Below are positions 1 to 5,092 of a stretch of DNA of 6,310 nucleotides, one piece after another. The notes below the pieces were generated by a model, which saw only the letters and a list, made by a program, of their open reading frames with translations, did no database searches and had not been told where the DNA came from. Every line of letters begins with the position of its first letter. Position 1 is the stretch's first letter. Source of the DNA: JBGPBY01 sp041481485 (lineage in GTDB: Bacteria > Acidobacteriota > Terriglobia > 20CM-2-55-15); NCBI GenBank assembly GCA_041481485.1, contig JBGPBY010000438.1, positions 1-6,310 of the forward strand. Reading direction: 5' to 3'. A program made the translations under genes and the position numbers.

Positions 1-545
1 CCGGGAGTCCACTCGATGTCGTAGACGCTGTCGACGTTTTGGAGGAAGGCCACTATGCGTTCGAGTCCGTAGGTGAGCTCGGCGGGGACGAGGTCGAGAT
101 CGAAACCGCCGCACTGCTGGAAATAGGTGAACTGCGAGATCTCCAGGCCATCCAGCATCACCTGCCAACCGATGCCCCAGGCGCCGAGGGTGGGCGCTTC
201 CCAGTTGTCCTCTTCGAACTTGATATCGTGTTCCTTCAGATCGATCCCCATCGCCGTGAGCGATTGAAGATAGATATTCTGAATATCGGCCGGAGGCGGC
301 TTGAGAATCACCTGCATCTGGTGGTGTTTTTCCAGGCGGTTTGGGTTTTCTCCGTAACGTCCATCGGCCGGGCGCCGGGACGGTTCGACATAGGCGACTC
401 TGTAAGGTTCCGGGCCGAGCACCCGCAAAAACGTTTCCGGATGCATGGTGCCTGCGCCGACTTCAACATCGTAAGGTTGTTGAAGCACGCAGCCCTTATC
501 TCCCCAGAATTTCAACAAGGACTGTATGAGATCTTGAAAATTCAT
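1..545 (-). CDS. glyQ: Glycyl-tRNA synthetase alpha subunit (3' end outside window)
   Basis: This is the catalytic alpha chain of the bacterial alpha2beta2 glycyl-tRNA synthetase, which charges tRNA-Gly with glycine in the cytoplasm using ATP. The 181 complete codons visible are the N-terminal part; the family is usually about 300 residues, so roughly 40% lies beyond base 1. Family landmarks are clear: VGAGTMHPET near residues 29-38, GPEPYRVAYVEPSRRP at 44-59, DGRYGENPNRL at 61-71, EDNWEAPTLGAWGIGW at 112-127, QFTYFQQCGG at 138-147 and LTYGLER at 157-163. These agree closely with the E. coli protein as I remember it. The start is the ATG at 545-543, whose bases overlap the recO stop in an ATGA, implying translational coupling in a recO-glyQ transcript. 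The beta chain gene glyS would be expected just downstream, outside the window. Identification is very secure. Confidence 0.97.
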   Translation of the reverse strand, partial: MNFQDLIQSLLKFWGDKGCVLQQPYDVEVGAGTMHPETFLRVLGPEPYRVAYVEPSRRPADGRYGENPNRLEKHHQMQVILKPPPADIQNIYLQSLTAMGIDLKEHDIKFEEDNWEAPTLGAWGIGWQVMLDGLEISQFTYFQQCGGFDLDLVPAELTYGLERIVAFLQNVDSVYDIEWTP

Positions 546-1261
546 CGTTCCAGGTAGTGGCGTATCCAATACTGATTCAGTTCGTGCAGGTCTCGGACTC
601 CCTTTGCCAATTCCGTCAATGGTCCATATTCGGCTTCACCCGCAAGCCGGTTTTTCATTATCCAGTGAAGCACCACTGGCACTTCGCGGTGAACGGCAAC
701 GCCTTCCCGCAATTCACAATGGCTGCAAACCGCAGACTGCAATCCGGGAGAAAGATGCCGCTCTTCCGCCACGTCCAGGGGCCGCATGCATACTGCGCAC
801 CTGAACAGGTCCGGAAACATCCCGGCCAGACGCAGCATCCATACTTCGAAGTAACAAGCCGCCGCGGTCAACGGACAATTCTGTCGGATCGCGTCGATTG
901 TCATTCCGACCAGGCGATATACCGCATCATGCGGCTCGTGTTCCGGCAGAAACTTGTCGATCAACTCGACCACCTGCGCGGCGAAGACGGCCCGGTCATA
1001 CTCCGCAAACAGATCCATGGGCGAATGCAGAAGATCCGCAGACTGGATTCGGACGAGATCCCGATTCTCCCGCTCGAAAAACATAAGCCGGGAGAGCGCC
1101 AGCGGTTCCAGCGTTGCGCCAAATCGATTCTTCATGCGGCGAGCACCGTTGGCGACTCCCCGAAGCTTTCCAAAATCGCGGCTGAAAAACACCACGATTC
1201 GATCCGCCTCCCCCAATGCGTACGTTTTAAGAATAATCGAATCGCTCTGGTAGAGAGGCAT
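542..1261 (-). CDS. recO: DNA repair protein RecO
   Basis: RecO acts in the RecFOR pathway: it binds single-stranded DNA and SSB and, with RecR, helps load RecA at gaps. The 239-residue length is normal. The N-terminal OB-fold is recognisable from the opening MPLYQSDSIILKTYALGEAD and the following VVFFSRDFGKLRGVANGARR, a typical RecO pattern with a basic patch around residues 34-46. The C-terminal helical domain carries a four-cysteine zinc site, C155-x2-C158 and C179-x2-C182, present in many but not all RecO proteins. The start ATG at 1261 is preferred because the family motif begins immediately after it. There is no convincing Shine-Dalgarno, but a TATAAT box lies 5 bp upstream, suggesting a leaderless message. 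Its TGA overlaps the glyQ ATG by four bases. A recO-glyQ-glyS arrangement is known in other bacteria. Confidence 0.95.
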   Translation of the reverse strand: MPLYQSDSIILKTYALGEADRIVVFFSRDFGKLRGVANGARRMKNRFGATLEPLALSRLMFFERENRDLVRIQSADLLHSPMDLFAEYDRAVFAAQVVELIDKFLPEHEPHDAVYRLVGMTIDAIRQNCPLTAAACYFEVWMLRLAGMFPDLFRCAVCMRPLDVAEERHLSPGLQSAVCSHCELREGVAVHREVPVVLHWIMKNRLAGEAEYGPLTELAKGVRDLHELNQYWIRHYLER

Positions 1262-1266
1262 TCTGC

Positions 1267-1272
1267 ATTATA
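1267..1272 (-). promoter_or_regulatory. Candidate -10 box of recO-glyQ promoter
   Basis: A perfect TATAAT reads on the minus strand and ends 5 bp before the recO ATG. With the usual 6-7 bp from -10 box to transcription start, the mRNA would begin at or within a base or so of the ATG, giving a leaderless transcript, which fits the lack of a Shine-Dalgarno. No good -35 hexamer is visible 16-18 bp further upstream. The response regulator at 5093 shows the same geometry. Confidence 0.5.
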
Positions 1273-1356
1273 TCGGACCCCAAACGTTAACACGCCGCGA
1301 GCAATTCGCGCTATGCCTTACATGCATTGCCCAAAGTAGGAGCGCTCCATGCCTCC

Positions 1357-1448
1357 CCAAATGACAATTGAACCGTGAACATTGAACAATGAACATTCCT
1401 TCGGGAAAATGTTCAGTGTTCAATGTTCACGGTTCAATTGTCATTTGG
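1357..1448. repeat. Long imperfect palindrome with heptamer repeats (hairpin element)
   Basis: The arms 1357-1397 and 1408-1448 are reverse complements at 40 of 41 positions; the only mismatch is A1389 against G1416. At the tip, TTCC (1396-1399) and GGAA (1404-1407) can alternatively pair around TTCG, giving a C(UUCG)G tetraloop, an exceptionally stable RNA cap. After a 3-base bulge, CCTCC (1352-1356) can pair with GGAGG (1452-1456). The left arm contains four tandem TGAACNN heptamers at 1369, 1376, 1383 and 1390, with a degenerate in-phase fifth at 1362. The element sits between divergent genes, so it lies upstream of both and is not placed as a terminator for either. It may be a dispersed palindromic element or a small non-autonomous mobile element, or, if transcribed, a 5' leader hairpin for the small gene at 1522. 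Confidence 0.9.
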
Positions 1449-1512
1449 CCTGGAGGGACCTGACTTGGGAAGAAGACGGCGGAGAATCCACCGCGATTCA
1501 TCGTTTCGATTT

Positions 1513-1517
1513 GGAGG
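1513..1517 (+). promoter_or_regulatory. Shine-Dalgarno of the small zinc-finger-like gene
   Basis: GGAGG lies 4 bases before the ATG at 1522. The spacing is slightly short but usable. It fixes the start at 1522 rather than at an upstream in-frame ATG at 1423, which lies inside the hairpin arm and would add an Arg-rich stretch unlike a conserved protein. Confidence 0.6.
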
Positions 1518-1521
1518 ACTC

Positions 1522-1695
1522 ATGCGTACTTTGAAAGCAAAAAGCCGTACTACTGCCAGCACACTCCCGATCTGGTGCAACAGTTGTTATATACGCATTG
1601 CGCCTTACGATCTTCGCACCGTACATCGCGGCAAGGACTACCATCGCGTGTGCCTCGACAAGATTCACGGAAGCGCAAAGCCCGTGAAGAAATAG
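1522..1695 (+). CDS. 57-residue hypothetical protein with half-LIM-like zinc motif
   Basis: I do not recognise this protein by name. It is small and basic, starting MRTLKAKSRTT, with one conspicuous cluster of potential metal ligands: C19-x2-C22-x18-H41-x2-C44. This spacing matches the first zinc finger of LIM-type domains (C-x2-C-x16-23-H-x2-C), and aromatic Y40 directly precedes the histidine, as an aromatic residue usually does in LIM fingers. I infer that it binds one zinc ion; the function (nucleic acid, protein contact or metal buffering) cannot be told. There is no signal peptide or membrane segment. Support for a real gene is the GGAGG ribosome site, the metal motif and a position that fills the gap up to the converging LysR gene, whose stop is 3 bp away. 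No clear promoter is visible; the nearest structured element upstream is the hairpin ending at 1448. A spurious reading frame is possible but less likely. Confidence 0.65.
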   Translation: MRTLKAKSRTTASTLPIWCNSCYIRIAPYDLRTVHRGKDYHRVCLDKIHGSAKPVKK

Positions 1696-1698
1696 CGG

Positions 1699-2580
1699 CT
1701 ACCGGCTGAGGGCAATTTTCACAAACGCGTCCGCTGCGTGAGAGTGGGCATCGCTTCGCCGACGGGCCAGCCAGAGCGTTCGCTGATATTGAAAACCGCT
1801 GAATTTCAATCGTATGAGTTCGCCGCGCCGGATCTCATCATGGACACACATCTCGGGCACAAAGGCGATTCCCAGATGCATCGCCACCAATTTCTTGATC
1901 GTCTCGATCATCGCCACTTCCATCATGATGTTGAGGGGCGTGTTTGACGCTCGGAACGCTTCGATCACTTTGTGGCGCGATGGAGACGCAACCGTGTGCG
2001 CAATAAAGGATTCCTGACCCAATTCCGCGAAAGAAACCTTCTTTTTGGCAGCAAGCGGATGAGCCGGCCCTGAAATCAGTATCAGCTCATCGTTCATAAT
2101 CGGCAGCGCTTCGACGTCCTTTTCATCCGGCATGAATGAAATGAGTGCGAGATCGACATCGTGTTCGCGAATATCGTGAATCAACTGCATGGAGTTCTGA
2201 CGCGTGACATCGATCCGGATGCGCGGGTGCTTCTTTCGGAACGCTTCTATCAGCCGCGGCAGAAGATACACGCCCGTGCTTTCGTTCGCCCCGATCCGCA
2301 CACGCCCTTGTTCGATGCTATGCAGTTCCCGAATCCCGGCAAGCGCTTCCTCTCTCAATCCCAACAGCTTTTTGGCCGATGCATAAAGCAATTCTCCCGT
2401 TGCCGTAAGCACATAGGCACCACGATTGGAACGATCGAACAACGGTGCACCGATTTCCTCTTCAAGCTTGCGTAACGCCATGCTTACCGCGGGCTGTGTG
2501 CGAAACACACGCTCGGCGGCGCGTTGCACTCCGCGAGCCTCCGCAGTGGCCACAAACATTTCCAGCTGCATCAGATCCAT
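1699..2580 (-). CDS. LysR-family transcriptional regulator
   Basis: LysR-type regulators are DNA-binding proteins that switch target genes in response to a small-molecule coinducer. From the ATG at 2580 the protein has 293 residues, typical of the family. Residues 1-60 form the winged helix-turn-helix: MDLMQLEMFVATAEARGVQR, then AAERVFRTQPAVSMALRKLE, EEIGAPLFDR and the wing with LTATGELL. A linker helix follows at about 62-90, then the periplasmic-binding-protein-like effector domain from RVRIGANEST (93-102) to the end, including DVDLALI (141-147) and GIAFVPE (237-243). The frame stays open upstream to 2691, but the extra 37 residues are translated from an intergenic repeat (GGHRPPLQ-type spurious peptide) and are rejected. 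There is no obvious Shine-Dalgarno. The effector and targets are unknown. LysR proteins often control a divergent neighbour, but the adjacent upstream genes here run in the same direction. Confidence 0.93.
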   Translation of the reverse strand: MDLMQLEMFVATAEARGVQRAAERVFRTQPAVSMALRKLEEEIGAPLFDRSNRGAYVLTATGELLYASAKKLLGLREEALAGIRELHSIEQGRVRIGANESTGVYLLPRLIEAFRKKHPRIRIDVTRQNSMQLIHDIREHDVDLALISFMPDEKDVEALPIMNDELILISGPAHPLAAKKKVSFAELGQESFIAHTVASPSRHKVIEAFRASNTPLNIMMEVAMIETIKKLVAMHLGIAFVPEMCVHDEIRRGELIRLKFSGFQYQRTLWLARRRSDAHSHAADAFVKIALSR

Positions 2581-2664
2581 AGCCGGCAGCTTAGCATTTT
2601 TGCGAGGAGGGTTGGACGGCGGGCGAACGACTCCAAAGGGAACTCGCGAATGCCGGAACCGCAA

Positions 2665-2746
2665 CTGTAGGGGCGGTCTATGACCGCCCAAAATTGTGTG
2701 GCCTGCAATCCACCGAATTGTGGGCGTTCATAGACCGCCCCTACAG
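2665..2746. repeat. Inverted pair of GC-rich palindromic repeats
   Basis: Two 26-bp copies, 2665-2690 and 2721-2746, face each other across a 30-bp spacer and match as reverse complements at 25 of 26 positions (mismatch C2684/T2727). The left copy is itself a palindrome: GGGCGGTC (2671-2678), three bases, then GACCGCCC (2682-2689). The outer end reads CTGTAGGGGCGG. Sequences of this kind recur between genes in many bacterial genomes and give spurious peptides such as GGHRPPLQ and AVYERPQ when translated. The pair lies between the cyclase unit and the LysR gene on the same strand. It could fold in RNA, but no T-run follows, so it is not a standard intrinsic terminator. Confidence 0.9.
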
Positions 2747-2769
2747 CGGGGAATCGCATTCATTTACAG

Positions 2770-2793
2770 CTTTATAGTCTGCCCCTACAGCGG
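2770..2793. repeat. Diverged third copy of the GC-rich repeat
   Basis: This 24-bp stretch matches bases 2726-2749 in direct orientation at 20 of 24 positions, sharing the ATAG core and the 13-base end GCCCCTACAGCGG. Its inner palindrome is partly decayed (TAGTCTG in place of TAGACCG). It begins 17 bp beyond the stop of the 145-residue gene. Three copies within about 130 bp point to local duplication or repeated insertion of the element. Confidence 0.8.
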
Positions 2794-2809
2794 CAGTCCC
2801 GATCCTGGC

Positions 2810-3247
2810 CTACTTCTTTGGGTTCAGAAAATTCAGGAACGCTTCGTAGGCTCCCGGAGCATTGGAGTTCATCCACTGGATGTATTTTTCAGCGGCCTTC
2901 TCCAGATTCCTGAGGTACATGGGGTTCTTGCGCAGGGCTCGAAAATCCGCGATGACAGGTTTCGAACGCTCCCAAACCATGAGCATCTCGCCGCTATTTT
3001 CGAAGAACAGTTCCTCATGAAGGATGCCGCGCACGAGGAATGAAGCCGCCATATCCCAATAGGAAGTCACCATGCGGAAGGAGGCATTCATTTCGCTGCC
3101 CGGCGGAAACTTTTCCATGGCTTCGGCAAGCGACTGTGCCCTGAAATTTGCGGCAAACCAGGTGCGTGCAGTCCTCATGCGCTCTTCGCGTCTCATCTCA
3201 TAAAGTCTAAGAACAAGTTCTGCATCCTGGTAAGTCGCTTGTGGCAT
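2810..3247 (-). CDS. 145-residue hypothetical protein coupled to the cyclase
   Basis: I cannot assign a function. The soluble, probably all-helical protein has no signal peptide or membrane span. Visible features are a charged N-terminal helix (about residues 8-28, rich in Arg and Glu), the motif MVTSYWDMAASFLVRGILHEELFF around 59-82, which looks like the conserved core, and RALRKNPMYLRNLEKAAEKY at 103-122. It resembles small acidobacterial hypothetical proteins, possibly the DUF4760 type, as I remember them; this needs a profile search. The start is the ATG at 3247-3245, preceded at 5 bases by GGGGAG, rather than the TTG one codon upstream. Its ATG shares one base with the TGA of the cyclase gene (TGATG), so its translation is probably coupled to that gene, and a role in the same process is an inference from this. 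Confidence 0.85.
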   Translation of the reverse strand: MPQATYQDAELVLRLYEMRREERMRTARTWFAANFRAQSLAEAMEKFPPGSEMNASFRMVTSYWDMAASFLVRGILHEELFFENSGEMLMVWERSKPVIADFRALRKNPMYLRNLEKAAEKYIQWMNSNAPGAYEAFLNFLNPKK

Positions 3248-4965
3248 CAATTCTCCCCTACTTCTGCGTTCAGGCGCTGCGATCTCATGGTGAATTCCCG
3301 TGCGTCTTTCAGCTCATCCTCCAGCTTCGCGATCTGATTTCGCATGCGACGCCGTTCCGTCTCCCATTCTTCGGCCTCATCCTTGAATCTTCGTTCATTT
3401 CGAGTTCGGATACGATTCAATTCCTCGGTTTGCCGTTCGATTTCCAGTTTCATTTCCGCAGCGGCCTGTTTTCTGGCGGAATCCTGAGCGGCCGGTATCG
3501 ATTTCTCCAGCGTTTCGATGCGCAGAGTGTTCCGCTTCGATTCTTCCCTGGCCTGCTCGCGGGCGGCGGCCAGTTCGTGAGACAGCCGTTCAATTTCGCG
3601 TTTTGCGGTCACTACCTGAGGATCGTACTGGGCGCGCAGCTCCAGGTGGATTTCGGAGCGCATGTCCTCCATGGATTGCTGGAGCTCCCGCTCCGCCTTT
3701 CGGATGCGCAACGTCAGATGGTCGCGTTCCTCATCCCATTTGATCCGGGCGGCTTCGAATTCCCGCTCCCAGTCCCCTGCTGTTTTAGCTTCGGGCCCTG
3801 CGGCCTTTCCGAGTTTTTCGAGCAGGGCCCTTCTTGCCGCATCTTTCCGGGGATCCTCGCTGACACCCACAGACTTCTTCAGGCGCTCAATTTCGGCCAG
3901 GTACCGGCGCCGTTCGCCTTCCCATTGCATTTCCCAATCCTGCCGCGCACTCTGCAGGCGCGTGTCAATTTTTTCGCGTAAGGCCAGCGCCGCCCGCGTA
4001 GGATTGTTCGACTGTTCCATCGCCTCAATGGCGGAATTCTGCATCATCAGCATCTGCGCTTTCAGCTGCGCTCGTTCGCTTTCCCACCGGGACCGGGACG
4101 CACTGAGTTCCTGTTCGGCCTGTTGCCGGCCGCGGACAGCATCCTCCAGATGAAATCGAACTTCGGATTGCAGATCGTCGGTCACTTCGGCCCGTGCGGA
4201 TTCTTTAGCCTGATCTGCCGTTTCCCCAAGATGTTCAATTTCTTCCGTGAGCCGGCGCCGCTCCGTACGCCATTGATCGCGTGCGCTCTCAAATTCCTGT
4301 TCGACTGCATCCTGCCGTTGCTTGGCTTCGCGGAGCTTGCGCTCGAACTGAGCCTGAACTTCTTCGAGCAGTTGATCGGTTGAAGTGGCGGACCAGGCGA
4401 GCGCATAGATCTCGATGGGCTCGATACGGCCTCGCATGAATTCGCGGCCCATTTTTGCGTACTGGATTCCAGTTGCCCGCGCGGCTTCCAGCATATCTTC
4501 GGTCACCAGAATCTGATCCGGTTCGGCGTGATGCTGGACGCGCGAAGCGACATTAACGACGTCTCCGTAGATATCGTTGTCTTTTGCCAGGCCGAGTCCA
4601 GTGTGCAGGCCTACCTTGATATGAATTTGTCCGGCGCCAGGCTGGATGATTCGATCCGATTCCAGCGCACGCTGCATTCCGATCGCACCCTGAATTCCGC
4701 TTTCCGGATCCTCGAAAACGGCCATAATGGCGTCGCCGATGGTCTTAACCACACGGCCGCCTGCAGCTTCAATCACGGGAAACAGAATATCGTTGTGGCG
4801 CTGCACCATAGCCAGGCCTTGAACGTCGCCGAATTTTTCAAAGTAAGCGGTGGATCCCTTGATGTCGCTGAACAACACCGTAACCGGGGTCCGCATTTTT
4901 TCCAGGTCCTGGTCGGGAGGAACTTCGCCGCCGGCCAGGAGCTCTCGGAGTTTGTCCGTATCCAT
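3247..4965 (-). CDS. Class III adenylate cyclase with long repetitive coiled-coil C-terminus
   Basis: The enzyme should convert ATP to cAMP. From the ATG at 4965 it has 572 residues. The catalytic domain (about 27-190) has the two metal aspartates, D34 in LFSDIKGST and D78 in KTIGDAIMAVF; the adenine-selecting pair K74 and D131 (in DIYGD); and the transition-state residues N138 and R142 in NVASR. All catalytic residues are therefore present and the ATP-type pair favours adenylate over guanylate cyclase. Residues from about 197 to 565 are highly charged, helical coiled coil with a recurring ARxxW...ERRRL...I..L motif roughly every 62 residues. There is no membrane segment or signal peptide, so it is probably cytosolic. 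Class III enzymes work as dimers, which the tail could support. The start is chosen from GGAG five bases upstream; the frame extends 22 codons further without support. It is divergent from the response regulator at 5093, and the 145-residue gene follows with a TGATG overlap. Confidence 0.93.
   Translation of the reverse strand: MDTDKLRELLAGGEVPPDQDLEKMRTPVTVLFSDIKGSTAYFEKFGDVQGLAMVQRHNDILFPVIEAAGGRVVKTIGDAIMAVFEDPESGIQGAIGMQRALESDRIIQPGAGQIHIKVGLHTGLGLAKDNDIYGDVVNVASRVQHHAEPDQILVTEDMLEAARATGIQYAKMGREFMRGRIEPIEIYALAWSATSTDQLLEEVQAQFERKLREAKQRQDAVEQEFESARDQWRTERRRLTEEIEHLGETADQAKESARAEVTDDLQSEVRFHLEDAVRGRQQAEQELSASRSRWESERAQLKAQMLMMQNSAIEAMEQSNNPTRAALALREKIDTRLQSARQDWEMQWEGERRRYLAEIERLKKSVGVSEDPRKDAARRALLEKLGKAAGPEAKTAGDWEREFEAARIKWDEERDHLTLRIRKAERELQQSMEDMRSEIHLELRAQYDPQVVTAKREIERLSHELAAAREQAREESKRNTLRIETLEKSIPAAQDSARKQAAAEMKLEIERQTEELNRIRTRNERRFKDEAEEWETERRRMRNQIAKLEDELKDAREFTMRSQRLNAEVGEN
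3253..3259 (-). promoter_or_regulatory. Shine-Dalgarno of the 145-residue gene, inside the cyclase gene end
   Basis: AGGGGAG on the minus strand lies five bases before the ATG at 3247 and within the last codons of the cyclase. A strong site here together with the TGATG overlap fits termination-reinitiation coupling and supports ATG over the adjacent TTG as start. Confidence 0.6.
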
Positions 4966-4970
4966 GTAGT

Positions 4971-4974
4971 CTCC
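4971..4974 (-). promoter_or_regulatory. Shine-Dalgarno deciding the cyclase start
   Basis: GGAG on the minus strand lies five bases before the ATG at 4965. This favours MDTDKLRELL as the true N-terminus over the in-frame start at 5031, whose 22-residue extension runs through the divergent promoter region and has no family character. Confidence 0.6.
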
Positions 4975-5080
4975 GTTTAATATGAATGTCGTAATACGCG
5001 GACGGCTGAAATACAACCGACATGAAGCCATCCACCGCCATTGACACGTCCTGGGTGGAATGATACAGCAGGGGCGCAGT

Positions 5081-5086
5081 TATAAT
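5081..5086 (+). promoter_or_regulatory. Candidate -10 box of the response regulator-kinase operon
   Basis: A perfect TATAAT ends 6 bp before the ATG at 5093, which would place transcription start at or next to the first base of the start codon and give a leaderless message. No Shine-Dalgarno precedes this ATG (the bases are GTGCCC). A good -35 hexamer at 16-18 bp spacing is not evident. A TTGACA at 5041-5046 is 34 bp away, too far to serve this box. Confidence 0.55.
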
Positions 5087-5092
5087 GTGCCC

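Noticed and set aside
39..557. 172-codon open frame on the plus strand
   Set aside because: It is antisense to glyQ, whose conserved motifs are unmistakable on the minus strand; the plus-strand translation has no family character.
557..1339. 260-codon open frame on the plus strand
   Set aside because: It lies opposite recO and continues into the recO promoter; the RecO reading has domain structure and a zinc site, this one does not.
1357..1448. Interpretation of the long hairpin as an intrinsic terminator
   Set aside because: It is upstream of both flanking genes rather than downstream of either, and the stem is not followed by a T-run.
1423..1521. N-terminal extension of the 57-residue protein starting inside the hairpin
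   Set aside because: The start codon lies in the palindrome arm, the extra residues are Arg-rich and unremarkable, and a good ribosome site precedes the internal ATG at 1522.
1693..1701. Bidirectional terminator between the converging small gene and lysR
   Set aside because: Only 3 bp separate the two stop codons and no stem with T-runs could be found there; the transcripts probably overlap.
2665..2793. Possible CRISPR array
   Set aside because: Only three copies, in mixed orientation, with unequal spacing and no cas genes; they match the pattern of intergenic palindromic repeats.
3241..3981. 246-codon plus-strand frame rich in Phe and Leu, superficially like a membrane protein
   Set aside because: It is the complement of the Glu/Arg-rich coiled coil of the cyclase, which produces Phe/Leu/Ser-rich antisense frames automatically.
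5041..5046. TTGACA as the -35 box of the response regulator promoter
   Set aside because: It is 34 bp from the TATAAT at 5081; no better -10 box at 16-18 bp from it was found (nearest are weak, such as GATACA at 15 bp).
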